DNA of 64,000 bases. It comes from JAHJFW01 sp964595075. GTDB lineage: Bacteria; Patescibacteriota; Patescibacteriia; 2-12-FULL-60-25. The notes beneath the pieces are model-generated. The model saw only the letters and a program-made list of their open reading frames with translations. It did not search any database and had not been told where the DNA came from. The position numbers and the translations under genes were made by a program. Shown in pieces: positions 15,917 through 24,464 of this stretch (position 1 is the stretch's first letter; each line of letters opens with the position of its first letter). The DNA lies in the NCBI GenBank assembly GCA_964595075.1, contig CAZQNT010000003.1, positions 15,601 to 79,600 on the forward strand, read 5' to 3'.

Positions 15917-16378
15917 ATGAAAACAAAGGGAGGTTTCACCATTCTTGAGTTGCTCATTGTTTTGGCGATCGTCGGAACGCTTGTTGGCGTTGCAGTTTAC
16001 TCTCTCGGCGTCTCCCGCGCAAAAACCCGCGATGCAAAACGCGTATCCGATGTTAGCGTGATTAGAAGTTCTTTAAGCCAGTACTGGCTGCAAAAAGCGA
16101 GCTATCCGGTAACGCAAGGAGAAGGGGTATTGCTAGGCAGTCAGGGCGCTAATGCGGACGGACTTACGTCAGAAGGATTCATAGGCAAGAGCGGAGGAGG
16201 TGCAGTTATTCTTCCAATGGTTCCGGTTGGTCCGAAGTCAGGAGAGTTCTACCGTTATAAAGGCGCAACTGGAGGATATTCGCTTCAATTCAAAACAGAG
16301 CGAGATACGGCATATGGAAAAGCCGGAACGTATTTCGCTCATTCGGGCGGCGTTGATCAGGAGGATACGGAAAAATGA
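15917..16378 (+). CDS. Type IV pilin or pseudopilin
   Basis: A 153-residue prepilin whose signal is MKTKGG cut before FTILELLIVLAIVGTLVGVA, followed by the same SRAKTRDAKRVSDV element as in the preceding pilin. The exported domain is Gly-rich and lacks cysteines. The stop overlaps the pilD start by four bases (ATGA). It is a paralogue of the upstream pilin with a diverged C-terminal domain. Confidence 0.87.
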   Translation: MKTKGGFTILELLIVLAIVGTLVGVAVYSLGVSRAKTRDAKRVSDVSVIRSSLSQYWLQKASYPVTQGEGVLLGSQGANADGLTSEGFIGKSGGGAVILPMVPVGPKSGEFYRYKGATGGYSLQFKTERDTAYGKAGTYFAHSGGVDQEDTEK

Positions 16379-17166
16379 GCCAGTATCTAACTATTCCGTT
16401 CGCCGCCGTGCTCGGCGCTTGCTTAGGTTCGTTCGCGAATGTGGCAGCCATCCGTCTTCACGCGATGACGTCTCTCGGCGGCAGATCACGTTGTCCGGAA
16501 TGCGACGCGCCGATCCGTCCGCGCCACCTTGTCCCGATTTTTTCCTGGCTGGCGCTTCGAGGTCGTTGCGCGGATTGCGGAGCAAAAATTCATATTCAAT
16601 ATCCGCTAGTAGAATTACTCTGCGCCGCGTTAGTGGTTTTGGCGGCTATAAGACACGATCCGTTTCTTGGTTATGCCGCGCCTTTCGCATTTGAGACGAT
16701 TATTTCCATCTCACTCGTGATAGTTTCAGTTATGGATCTTAGGTGGAGTGAGCTTCCGGTTGAGGTTCTTGTTTTAGTCGGAATAGTCGGTGCGATTTGG
16801 AATTTATTTTTTGGTTGGTTAAACGGCGAAATCATTACTTCCGCTATCTCGATCGCTACCGGAACTGCGGTTGGGACGGTATTTTTCGGCGCGCAATGGG
16901 CGCTCTCAAAAGGAAAGTGGCTAGGGAGCGGCGACGTTTGGTTCGGCGCCATGATGGGACTCGTTCTCGCGTGGCCAACTACGGCTTATGCAATATATCT
17001 CTCATATATTTTTGGAGGATTCGGAGTGGGGATGCTTTATGTTTTGCGTAAGGTTAAAAAGGGAATGCGTGTCCCTTTCGCGCCGGCATTATCTCTTGGA
17101 CTCATGGCCGCGCTTTGGTTTCAGCCGTATTTTGACGAACGACTAAAGTTTCTTTTCGGAATATGA
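16375..17166 (+). CDS. pilD: Prepilin peptidase / N-methyltransferase PilD
   Basis: A 263-residue A24-family membrane peptidase. The N-terminal domain keeps the zinc-type CPEC and CADC pairs (about 41-66) seen in bifunctional PilD. The two catalytic aspartates are in VMDLRWSELP and in GSGDVWFGAMMG, the GxGD motif. About seven membrane helices are visible. It cleaves prepilin leaders after Gly and methylates the new N-terminal Phe of all the pilins encoded here. Confidence 0.94.
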   Translation: MSQYLTIPFAAVLGACLGSFANVAAIRLHAMTSLGGRSRCPECDAPIRPRHLVPIFSWLALRGRCADCGAKIHIQYPLVELLCAALVVLAAIRHDPFLGYAAPFAFETIISISLVIVSVMDLRWSELPVEVLVLVGIVGAIWNLFFGWLNGEIITSAISIATGTAVGTVFFGAQWALSKGKWLGSGDVWFGAMMGLVLAWPTTAYAIYLSYIFGGFGVGMLYVLRKVKKGMRVPFAPALSLGLMAALWFQPYFDERLKFLFGI

Positions 17167-17179
17167 GATCTTGCAAATT

Positions 17180-17277
17180 GTGTCATTCCCGTGCAGACGG
17201 GAATCCATTTCCTCGAAATATCAGGAATAGGATTTTCACGGTCTGGATCCACCCGAAAGCTTTCGTGGGGATGACAC
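17180..17277. repeat. ATTCCCG-type MITE-like repeat, copy 2
   Basis: Starts TGTCATTCCCGTG, has the hairpin ATTCCCGT/ACGGGAAT with one mismatch and a CTGGATCCAC block, and ends GGGGATGACAC, inverse to its start. It lies between pilD and the next pseudopilin and is open in that gene's frame. Confidence 0.75.
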
Positions 17278-17285
17278 GGGGATGG

Positions 17286-17933
17286 ATGACAAAGAAAGGA
17301 TTCACCATCATGGAGCTCATGGTTAGCATAACGATCTTGATGTTGATTTCAGCGGCAACAGTATTCGGATTAAGGGGAGCGAGGGAGAGAGAGGAATTGC
17401 AGACCGCCGCGCGTTTATTGGCCGGTGACATTCGTTCAGTGGAAACAAGGGCTCTCGCCGGATCGAACGTAAAAGTTTGCGCGGTCTCGGCAGCCACTGT
17501 AAAAGTTTGTGAAGCTGAAAATCCATCGCTTGAAGCATGCGTTTCGGATTGCGCGCCAACATCGCCTCCTATATTCGGAGTGCGTTTTTCAGCGCAGGAT
17601 AGCAGATATACGCTGTTTGCAGATACGGAATCCGAGGATTGGCGTTTGACTTCAGCGCGGGAATCTATCGCGCCGCGAACCTTGAATACGCTCGGTAGCA
17701 ATCGAGTGGTAATTGATGATATTACGACGGAATCGGGACAGATAGCCGCGGTAGATATAGGAATTGAGCGTCAGAACGGTCGCGTTCGAATCAACGCCTG
17801 CGGTGAAGTTGGACTTCCGGATTGCGCGCCGACTGAACCGCGAACGGCCTCAATACTTTTGCGTCACCTCGGTACGGATCAAACCGTAACGATTAAGGTG
17901 AACGCCGTTAGCGGACGCGTTACAATAGAATAG
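17286..17933 (+). CDS. Minor pseudopilin, GspH/FimT type
   Basis: A 215-residue protein starting MTKKG then FTIMELMVSITILMLISAA, a class III signal with Glu at +5. A C-terminal beta-rich domain with LLAGDIRSVETRAL resembles GspH/FimT. The frame stays open upstream across the repeat at 17180-17277, but a prepilin leader must be short, so ATG 17286 is chosen. It begins the set of four minor pilins (FimT-, PilV-, PilW- and PilX-like order) that probably form the pilus tip complex. Confidence 0.8.
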   Translation: MTKKGFTIMELMVSITILMLISAATVFGLRGAREREELQTAARLLAGDIRSVETRALAGSNVKVCAVSAATVKVCEAENPSLEACVSDCAPTSPPIFGVRFSAQDSRYTLFADTESEDWRLTSARESIAPRTLNTLGSNRVVIDDITTESGQIAAVDIGIERQNGRVRINACGEVGLPDCAPTEPRTASILLRHLGTDQTVTIKVNAVSGRVTIE

Positions 17934-17944
17934 ATCGATGATAT

Positions 17945-18544
17945 ATGAAAAAGTTGCTGAACGGACAAACTCTGATCGAACTGTTGATCGCAAGCGGTGT
18001 AATCGCAGGCGGATTGTTTGCCTCTGTTACTTTGATTTTTTCAAACCTACGGCTTTCCGACCGCGATTCGGATTCCGTTGTCGCGATAAATCTTGCGCGG
18101 GAGGGAATAGAGCAAGCGAGGGAGCTTCGCGATTCCAATTGGCTCGCGGGAAATCCGTTTGATAGCGGAATGTTCGTCGCCGGCGGAGACTATTCAGCGA
18201 CCCCCTCTTGGGATGGCAAAGCCGTTTCGGATCAAATATCTTTTGACTTTACAGCGGATGATTTTTCCGATCCTGCCGCGATAGTTAGATCGTCCACAGA
18301 GCCCGAAAATCAAGGATTTTTAACGCAAAATTCAGGAGTCGCGGCTGATCCGACTTTATGGAGGCGTCTCATCACGTTCCATCCCGTTTGCGATGCGCCC
18401 GGAGGATTTACATATAAAAACGATGGGGAAACTTGCGGAGGAGATTCGACCGTTGGCGTGAGAGTCGAATCGCGCGTGCGTTGGATGCGTAAAGGTAAGT
18501 CATTTGAACGAGTACTTTATGAAGATCTTTTCGATTGGCGGTAG
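17945..18544 (+). CDS. Minor pilin, PilV type
   Basis: A 199-residue protein starting MKKLLNGQ then TLIELLIASGVIAGGLFA. The Gly-Gln cleavage site with Thr at +2 differs from the usual Gly-Phe but keeps Glu at +5. The LAREGIEQARELRDSNW segment is typical of PilV-like proteins of this group. Its TAG stop (18542-18544) is the TAG of a GTAGGGG repeat, so the last residue before the stop is set by the inserted element. It overlaps the next gene by 26 bases. Confidence 0.78.
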   Translation: MKKLLNGQTLIELLIASGVIAGGLFASVTLIFSNLRLSDRDSDSVVAINLAREGIEQARELRDSNWLAGNPFDSGMFVAGGDYSATPSWDGKAVSDQISFDFTADDFSDPAAIVRSSTEPENQGFLTQNSGVAADPTLWRRLITFHPVCDAPGGFTYKNDGETCGGDSTVGVRVESRVRWMRKGKSFERVLYEDLFDWR

Positions 18545-19169
18545 GGGCGCGATTACCGCGCCAGGGCGGGAGAACCCCGCCTCTACGTTTGCTACGAAAA
18601 AACCCGGATTTTCCTTAATAGAGATGTTGGTAGTCGTCGCGATTTTTTCGGTTACGGTTTTGGTGTTGGCGCAGACGTTCGCTTCGTTCAATCAACTTCA
18701 TCGCAGGATTTCAAACTCGACAGTTTTGAATCAGGACATGCGGTTTGTTACCGAGTCGCTCACGAGAGCTGTTCGACAATATCCGCTTACATTCGTAGGA
18801 GGGGGAATACCATCCAAGCAAAATGAGATTCAATTGAATCAGCCGGACGGCACGCTATACAGAGTAAAGCTTTCTGCTGAAGGGGATCCGGCTTGCGACG
18901 ATCTGCCGTCCATCTCGTGTCTCTTGTTATCGAAAGACGGCGGAGCCACGTGGACGCCGATTACAGGCAAGCGTGTCAACGTGGAACGTTTCGACGTGTA
19001 CGCGCGGCCTCCCGTATCGCCGTTTGAATCCGTCGGCGGAATTTATCCGAACGACGTACAGCCGTTCGTTACTTTTTCGATAAAATTAAGATACGTCGCC
19101 TCTAACTCGAAAGACGATACGACGCTAGAGACGCAGTCAACCGTATCGTCACGCACGTATCAACGCTGA
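18519..19169 (+). CDS. Minor pilin, PilW/GspJ type, with repeat-encoded leader
   Basis: About 216 residues. The pilin helix is FSLIEMLVVVAIFSVTVLVL, with Gly at -1 and Glu at +5. The leader before it is unusually long (about 30 residues) because a GTAG/CTAC element (18541-18586) encodes GRGAITAPGRENPAST ahead of FATKKPG. The ATG at 18519 lies inside the preceding gene. Long leaders are known for some prepilins, so the protein may still be processed. An alternative is a non-ATG start within or after the repeat, such as TTG or GTG; none is clearly better. Confidence 0.72.
   Translation: MKIFSIGGRGAITAPGRENPASTFATKKPGFSLIEMLVVVAIFSVTVLVLAQTFASFNQLHRRISNSTVLNQDMRFVTESLTRAVRQYPLTFVGGGIPSKQNEIQLNQPDGTLYRVKLSAEGDPACDDLPSISCLLLSKDGGATWTPITGKRVNVERFDVYARPPVSPFESVGGIYPNDVQPFVTFSIKLRYVASNSKDDTTLETQSTVSSRTYQR
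18541..18586. repeat. GTAG/CTAC REP-like double hairpin at a pilin gene junction
   Basis: 46 bases starting GTAGGGGCGCG and ending CGCCTCTAC, with two hairpins (CGCGATTACCGCG and GGCGGGAGAACCCCGCC). It closely matches the element in recJ at 1512-1558, including the segment read as PGRENPA. Confidence 0.85.
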
Positions 19170-19170
19170 T

Positions 19171-19989
19171 ATGAAATTATCACGTAACACGCGACACGCG
19201 ACACGCAACGAGAGGAACTTGGCTGGAAACATCCTGCCGTTGGCTTTGATCGTGACGTTTACAATCGTACTCGCGGGCGTCGGAATCGGGACGGTGGTTT
19301 TGGAGGGGTCGAGTCGAGCGCGTGAAATCGACGATAGCGTTGCCGCATATTATATGGCGGATTCAGGAATAGAGCGCGAGTTGTTTGAGTTGCGAAAGCG
19401 TGAAGCGACGCTTCAAGATGTTGCCGCGCTCTCCAGCCAATATCCAAACGCCGGAACTTGGAAATCAACTGCTGCGATAGAGACGGCGGATCAAAAGACG
19501 TTTGAGACAATATCGCAGGGTGATTTTCACGTCGTGGATTTATTTGATCCGAACAATCTCGGCTCGGCTGGCGGCGTCGATCAATTGCAGATTGATTGGT
19601 CCGGAGCTGCGCAGCTTGAGATTGGTTACGCGCAATGGACGTCAGGAGCGATAGTGACATGGCCGAGCGAGGATTCGTATGTTTTTGAAACAGGAGCAGG
19701 TCCGTCATACACAATCGCAGGGCTAGACGCGACAAAGGCGTATAGATTTCGGATCAAAGCGATGAACGGAGATGCCGCAAACGTCGTCGTGACCGCGTTT
19801 AACGGCGGATCGCCGGTTCCGTTTCCTGGCGACATCACGTTGTCCGCCGAGGGAACGTACGGAAAAGCGACTCAAAAAACCGCCGTTACTTTACCGAAGC
19901 TCGACGTTCTTTCCGAAATTTACGGTTTCGTGATTTTTTCGGAATGCCAGATATTGAAGGGGGTCGGAGGAGTCCCGATTTGTCCGTGA
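19171..19989 (+). CDS. Minor pilin-associated protein, PilX-like
   Basis: A 272-residue protein with an N-terminal hydrophobic helix (about 22-45, LPLALIVTFTIVLAGVGIG). A SSRAREIDDSVAAYYMADSG segment follows, typical of PilX-like proteins (alternating acidic residues, YY, A-SGIE). The C-terminal half is beta-rich. There is no GFxxxE pilin motif, as in other PilX-like proteins. The first 20 residues include NTRHATRNER, encoded by a short CACGC/ACACG repeat tract. Last gene of the pilus locus; its stop is one base before a palindromic repeat. Confidence 0.7.
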   Translation: MKLSRNTRHATRNERNLAGNILPLALIVTFTIVLAGVGIGTVVLEGSSRAREIDDSVAAYYMADSGIERELFELRKREATLQDVAALSSQYPNAGTWKSTAAIETADQKTFETISQGDFHVVDLFDPNNLGSAGGVDQLQIDWSGAAQLEIGYAQWTSGAIVTWPSEDSYVFETGAGPSYTIAGLDATKAYRFRIKAMNGDAANVVVTAFNGGSPVPFPGDITLSAEGTYGKATQKTAVTLPKLDVLSEIYGFVIFSECQILKGVGGVPICP

Positions 19990-19990
19990 A

Positions 19991-20099
19991 GTACCAGGTA
20001 CGTACCTGGTACGTATTCTGGCCAAGATTAACAATCCTCAATGTTTTTGAGTATTTTAAGTAGAGTGTGTGGATAAGGTACCAGGTACGTACCTGGTAC
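19991..20099 (+). repeat. GTAC palindromes, copies 5 and 6
   Basis: Two perfect 22-bp palindromes, 19991-20012 and 20078-20099, flank 65 bases without a gene. Copy 6 is preceded by TGTGGATAA (20068-20076) and one base, as in copies 1, 4 and 9. Copy 5 lies one base after the stop of the last pilus gene. Confidence 0.9.
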
Positions 20100-20106
20100 G
20101 TGTGTA

Positions 20107-20188
20107 TAAACAAAGAGCGCACCGTCGGGAGACATGAGCGCGGAGTTCCGTCTTGCGACGGCGCGTCTCTTTGTCTCACGCGGTGCGC
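20107..20188 (-). terminator. Probable terminator of the Ser/Lys-rich gene
   Basis: Read leftward, GCGCACCG (20181-20188) pairs with CGGTGCGC (20117-20124), with an inner CCGTC/GACGG hairpin between, and is followed by TCTTTGTTT. Confidence 0.5.
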
Positions 20189-20192
20189 GAGG

Positions 20193-20381
20193 CTACTTCT
20201 GCGGTCCGGAGGAGTTGATCACGACGGTGCTGGTTCCAGGCCCGAAGCCGAGCATTCGGTCGTACGTCTCCTTCTCGCTCTCACGAGACGTCAGCGACTT
20301 GTCCCGATCGCGGGAACCCTCGGTGTGCTTGCCCTTGTCGCTCTTGCTCGCCTTGCTGGACTTGCTCGAATGTTTTCCCAC
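20193..20381 (-). CDS. Small Ser/Lys-rich protein, GC-rich orphan
   Basis: A 62-residue protein. The first half is Ser, Lys, Asp and Glu with very few hydrophobic residues (MGKHSSKSSKASKSDKGKH) and is probably disordered. The C-terminal part ends FGPGTSTVVINSSGPQK. No family is recognised. Support for a real gene comes from a consensus promoter (20439-20467), an AGAGGA site before a GTG start, GC-rich codon use and a probable terminator. A nucleic-acid-binding role would fit the charge but is not shown. Confidence 0.6.
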   Translation of the reverse strand: MGKHSSKSSKASKSDKGKHTEGSRDRDKSLTSRESEKETYDRMLGFGPGTSTVVINSSGPQK

Positions 20382-20438
20382 TGTATCCTCTTTTCTGCGC
20401 TGTCGCGCGGTTTGTCTGGAACTGTTACCAACGGTGCT

Positions 20439-20467
20439 TTATTAGCATTTTTTTTAGTTATTGTCAA
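20439..20467 (-). promoter_or_regulatory. Sigma70-type promoter of the Ser/Lys-rich gene
   Basis: Minus strand: TTGACA (20462-20467), 17-base spacer, TAATAA (20439-20444). Predicted leader of about 50 bases to the GTG at 20381. Confidence 0.75.
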
Positions 20468-20525
20468 GAGCGGTTGGTCTTCCACGTACTTCGCTTTTCC
20501 TCTATTTTTCCTGTAAACTTTCATT

Positions 20526-22511
20526 ATGACCAAATCCGACGCCGCCAAGCGTGTTGATAAACTTCGGGCGGAAATTGACCGGTATCGTTACCAATATCAC
20601 GTTTTGAACGCCCTAGAGATATCCGAGGCGGCTTTGGATGCATTGAAGCATGATCTGTATAAGTTGGAGCAGGAATATCCGGATCTCGTCACCTCCGACT
20701 CTCCGACGCAGCGCGTTGCCGGAAAGGCGATGGAGGGGTTTAAGAAGGTCAGGCATGAAGTCCCGATGCTTTCGATCGAGGACGCTTTTTCGCGCGAAGA
20801 AGTGGACGAGTGGCTGGCGCGAATGAAAAGGTTACGTCCGCACGCGGCGTTTGATTTTTTTGCGGATCCGAAGATGGACGGTCTCGCCGTATCTTTGATC
20901 TACAAAGATGGGATTTTTGTCCGCGGCGCCACGCGAGGTGACGGGAAAGTGGGGGAGGATGTCACGCATAATTTGAGAACCATCGAAGCGATTCCTCTTA
21001 CGCTCCGAAAAACGTTTAAGGGCCGTCTCGAAGTTCGCGGCGAGGTTTACATGACGAAGACGCAGCTTGAAGCGTTGAATAAGAAATTGAAGAAGCGCGG
21101 CGAGTCGGCGCTCGCGAATCCACGAAACGCGGCAGCGGGTTCCATTCGCCAGCTCGATCCGAAGATCGCGGCAGAGCGCGGTTTGTCTTTCATGGGATAC
21201 GGCTTGCTCGGCGATGAGACGCTAAAGACTTGCGAAGAGAGGCACGCGGCTTTGCGGCAATTCGGATTTCCGATAAATGCGAACGCGAAATATTGCCGGA
21301 CGCTTGATGAAGTTGAGAAGGTTTTTGATTCGCTTCAAAAAAAGCGCGACTCTCTTGATTATTGGATCGACGGTCTTGTGGTGAACGTGAACGACGACGC
21401 GCTTTTTTCGTCGCTTGGCGTTGTCGGAAAAACACCGCGCGCCGTTGTCGCCTGGAAATTTCCGGCGGAGCAGGGGACGTCTATCGTGCGGGATATTGTA
21501 GTTTCAGTCGGACGCACGGGAGCGCTCACGCCGGTCGCGATTTTAGATCCCGTCCGACTCGTCGGTACGACCGTGACTCACGCGACTTTGCATAATCAGG
21601 ATGAAATTGAACGACTCGGTTTGAAAATCGGCGATACGGTTATCGTTGAAAAAGCGGGAGACGTCATACCGAAAGTAATCAAAGTTTTGACCAAACTTAG
21701 GACCGGAAAAGAAAAATCGTTTCATATGCCGAAACATTGTCCGATTTGCAGTTCGCCGGTTGAACGCAGAGAAGGTGAAGTTGCGACAGTTTGTACTAAT
21801 AAGAGATGTTTTGCGCAGGAATTGCAGAGGTTATTGCACTTCGTCAGCAAGAACGCGGTGGATATTCGCGGTCTTGGCGATAAGATAATGGAAATGCTTC
21901 TAAGTCAGGGCTTGGTTAGAGAGGCGGCGGATTTGTTTAAACTTAAAAAAGAGGATTTGTTAGGATTGCCCGGTTTCGCACAGCAGGCATCGTCCAAGTT
22001 GGTAGAAGAAGTCCAATCGCGACGAAGCATCCCGCTCGAGCGTTTCATTAACGCGCTCGGGATCCGACATATAGGCGAAGAGACGGCGCGCGATTTGGCG
22101 TCTGCATTCGGGACGTTTGTGAAATTTCGTCACGCCTCAAAAGATGAGTTGACCGCGATCAATGGAGTCGGTGAAGTCGCGGCGGATTCCGTCAAGGAAT
22201 TTTTTGCGGATTCGCATGAAGCGCATCGTCTCGATAATTTGCTTGAAGTAGTCACGATTTCGAGCGCTCCGAAAAAAGCCGCAGGAAAATTAACCGGCAC
22301 GAGTTGGGTTTTGACCGGAACTTTGGAATCCATGTCGCGCGAAGAAGCGAAGGCGGCGATCAGGGAACGCGGCGGCGAAACGTCCGAGTCGGTATCCGAG
22401 AAGACCACATATCTAGTAGCTGGCGCGAGTCCGGGTTCGAAATACGATAAGGCGAAGAAGCTGGGAGTGAGAGTGTTAGATGAAAAGGAAATGCTCGGGA
22501 TGTTGAAATAA
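20526..22511 (+). CDS. ligA: NAD-dependent DNA ligase LigA
   Basis: A 661-residue ligase sealing nicks in replication and repair. Domain order is Ia (about 1-60, YxxxI-type RYRYQYHVL), adenylation domain with the active-site Lys in DPKMDGLAVSL (about 119), OB domain, and zinc finger CPIC...CTNKRC (about 405-430). Helix-hairpin-helix repeats and a C-terminal BRCT domain (about 585-661, GTSWVLTGTLESMSREEA) follow. All signature parts are present and the length is normal. A TAAACT -10-like hexamer ends 7 bases before the ATG, so the transcript may be leaderless. Confidence 0.95.
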   Translation: MTKSDAAKRVDKLRAEIDRYRYQYHVLNALEISEAALDALKHDLYKLEQEYPDLVTSDSPTQRVAGKAMEGFKKVRHEVPMLSIEDAFSREEVDEWLARMKRLRPHAAFDFFADPKMDGLAVSLIYKDGIFVRGATRGDGKVGEDVTHNLRTIEAIPLTLRKTFKGRLEVRGEVYMTKTQLEALNKKLKKRGESALANPRNAAAGSIRQLDPKIAAERGLSFMGYGLLGDETLKTCEERHAALRQFGFPINANAKYCRTLDEVEKVFDSLQKKRDSLDYWIDGLVVNVNDDALFSSLGVVGKTPRAVVAWKFPAEQGTSIVRDIVVSVGRTGALTPVAILDPVRLVGTTVTHATLHNQDEIERLGLKIGDTVIVEKAGDVIPKVIKVLTKLRTGKEKSFHMPKHCPICSSPVERREGEVATVCTNKRCFAQELQRLLHFVSKNAVDIRGLGDKIMEMLLSQGLVREAADLFKLKKEDLLGLPGFAQQASSKLVEEVQSRRSIPLERFINALGIRHIGEETARDLASAFGTFVKFRHASKDELTAINGVGEVAADSVKEFFADSHEAHRLDNLLEVVTISSAPKKAAGKLTGTSWVLTGTLESMSREEAKAAIRERGGETSESVSEKTTYLVAGASPGSKYDKAKKLGVRVLDEKEMLGMLK

Positions 22512-22537
22512 GTCACCCATTCTCCATCTAAGTAATG

Positions 22538-22677
22538 TGTCATTGCGAGGAGGCTCGTGCGACGTGGCAATCTTTATAAGAGATTTACTTTGAAAGATTG
22601 CCGCGTCGTTGCTACTCCTCGCAACGACAGGGGTATTAGATTGCCACGTCGCCTGCTGGCTCCTCGCAATGACATAG
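22538..22677. repeat. TTGCGAGG-type dispersed repeat with internal inversions
   Basis: Starts GTGTCATTGCGAGGAGG and ends CCTCGCAATGACAT, an inverse match. Inside, GACGTGGCAATCTTT and AAAGATTGCCGCGTC are also inverted, and AGATTGCCACGTCGC repeats. It fills the ligA-gatC gap; no gene is seen there. Confidence 0.75.
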
Positions 22678-22720
22678 GCCTCTATTCTAAAATCAGGTTT
22701 TCAGATACAATTTTTCCATT

Positions 22721-23023
22721 ATGCCACTGACGCGGAAAGAGGTAGAAACGCTTGCAGAGCTCGCGCGTTTGAAGTTGTCGGAAGAGGAATTGACTAGCGC
22801 TGAAAAAGATTTGGATTCCATACTTGGATATGTCGATCGATTGCAGAAAATTGATACGTCCGGAGTTTTGCCGCACGGAATTTCTTCGACTGAAATCGGG
22901 TGGCGTTCGGATACGGTTTTCGAGTGCGACGATGCAACGCGAGAATTGATATTGGCGAATTTCCCGGCGCGCCGTGGAGATCTTCTTGAAACTCCGGCGG
23001 TTTTCGAGGAACCGAAAAAATAA
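22721..23023 (+). CDS. gatC: Asp/Glu-tRNA amidotransferase subunit C
   Basis: A 100-residue protein with the GatC pattern: LTRKEVETLAELARLKLSEEE, then a DSILGYVDRLQKIDTSGV segment and a C-terminal LRxD-like region (WRSDTVFECDD). GatC holds GatA and GatB together in the transamidation of mischarged Glu-tRNA(Gln) or Asp-tRNA(Asn). gatA follows six bases downstream; gatB is not in the window. A TACAAT -10-like hexamer ends ten bases before the ATG. Confidence 0.9.
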   Translation: MPLTRKEVETLAELARLKLSEEELTSAEKDLDSILGYVDRLQKIDTSGVLPHGISSTEIGWRSDTVFECDDATRELILANFPARRGDLLETPAVFEEPKK

Positions 23024-23028
23024 TCAAC

Positions 23029-24459
23029 ATGCCAAAGCCACTCAACGAACTTACGATTTCAGAATCTGAACAAATGCTGCGTGCCGGCGATGTTTCGTCG
23101 CGCGAGATAACTGACGCTTGTTTGAAGGAGGTCCGTTCGCAGAACGTCACGTTAAACGCATTTTTAGACGTGTACGAGGAAGAAGCGCGCTCTGCGGCGG
23201 ATCGTTCGGATGAACGCAGAGCGGAAAGAAATTCGTTCGGTCCGCTCGACGGCGTTCCTATCGCGTTGAAAGATAACATTTTATTTCAGGAAAAACGTTG
23301 CACTGCCGGATCGAAGATGCTCGCGAACTATACGGCTACAACTCACGCTACCGTAACCAAGAAGTTGCTTGAAGCTGGCGCGGTGATACTCGGCAAAACA
23401 AACATGGACGAGTTTGCCATGGGATCGTCCACCGAACATTCCGCGTTCGGCCCGACGCGAAATCCGCGAGACATTGAACGAGTTCCCGGCGGTTCGTCTG
23501 GAGGAAGCGCTGCGGCTGTCGCGGCTCGGATGTGTTCCGCCGCTTTAGGATCGGACACGGGAGGATCCATTCGACAACCCGCGTCTTTTTGCGGTGTAGT
23601 CGGACTAAAGCCGACATACGGAAGAGTTTCACGATCTGGTCTCATGGCAATGGCATCGTCGCTCGATCAGATCGGACCCATCACAAGGACAGTTGAAGAC
23701 GCGGAGATTTTGCTTGAGACAATCCAGGGATATGATCCGGCTGACGAGACAACGGCGGACGTTGAGAATTTTTCTCGTGTGAAGCGCGAGAGTCTGTCCG
23801 GAGTACGTATCGGTTTGCCGAAACAGGCGTGGGGAGAGGGGATGGATAGTGGAGTTCGCGAGCGCGTTGAACAGGCGATTAGCGTTTTGAAGGAAGCTGG
23901 TGCGGAAGTTCAAGAAGTGGATTTGCCTTATGCGGACGCGGCGTTGGCGGCTTATTATCTCATAATGCCGTGCGAAGTTTCGGCGAATATGGCTAGATTC
24001 GACGGAATTCGCTACGGGATTCGTACTGGAGGGCTCCCGCTTTTTGAAACTTACGCTCATGCTCGAGCGAGTGGATTAGGTTCCGAAGTCCGACGACGCA
24101 TCCTACTTGGGACGTACGCGCTTTCACGCGGATACTACGACGCGTACTATCTTCAGGCGAAAAAAGTTCAGACGTTGATCCGTCGCGCGTACCATGACGC
24201 TTTCGAGCAAGTGGATATTCTCTTAACCCCAACGGCACCCACAACTGCATTTAAGATCGGAGAAAAAATTTCCGACCCGCTTACGATGTATCTCGAAGAT
24301 ATTTTTACGGTCGGAGTAAACGTCGCCGGAGTCCCGGCGGTTTCCGTCCCATGCGGAGACTTCGAGGGACTGCCTGTTGGAATGCATCTGGTCGGCAAAT
24401 GGTTCAAGGAGGCGGAGTTATTGTCTACTGCTCGCATTTATGAGGAACGACGCGGTTGA
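23029..24459 (+). CDS. gatA: Asp/Glu-tRNA amidotransferase subunit A
   Basis: A 476-residue amidase-signature protein that releases ammonia from glutamine for the GatB kinase-transferase. The catalytic triad is complete: Lys in GVPIALKDNI (about 84), Ser in GSSGGSAAAVAA (cis-Ser, about 158) and the nucleophilic Ser in LGSDTGGSIRQPA (about 182). Length and C-terminal VSVPCGDFEGLPVGMHLVG are normal. It forms an operon with gatC upstream and the small membrane gene downstream. Confidence 0.95.
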   Translation: MPKPLNELTISESEQMLRAGDVSSREITDACLKEVRSQNVTLNAFLDVYEEEARSAADRSDERRAERNSFGPLDGVPIALKDNILFQEKRCTAGSKMLANYTATTHATVTKKLLEAGAVILGKTNMDEFAMGSSTEHSAFGPTRNPRDIERVPGGSSGGSAAAVAARMCSAALGSDTGGSIRQPASFCGVVGLKPTYGRVSRSGLMAMASSLDQIGPITRTVEDAEILLETIQGYDPADETTADVENFSRVKRESLSGVRIGLPKQAWGEGMDSGVRERVEQAISVLKEAGAEVQEVDLPYADAALAAYYLIMPCEVSANMARFDGIRYGIRTGGLPLFETYAHARASGLGSEVRRRILLGTYALSRGYYDAYYLQAKKVQTLIRRAYHDAFEQVDILLTPTAPTTAFKIGEKISDPLTMYLEDIFTVGVNVAGVPAVSVPCGDFEGLPVGMHLVGKWFKEAELLSTARIYEERRG

Positions 24460-24464
24460 CGCTT

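Noticed and set aside
17163..17285. Longer N-terminus for the FimT-like pilin
   Set aside because: The upstream part is the translation of the ATTCCCG repeat; prepilin leaders are short and ATG 17286 gives the expected MTKKG leader.
20134..20516. Plus-strand reading frames between the palindromes and ligA
   Set aside because: The minus-strand gene here has a promoter, GTG start with ribosome site and a probable terminator; the plus-strand frames are its Ser/Leu-rich shadows.
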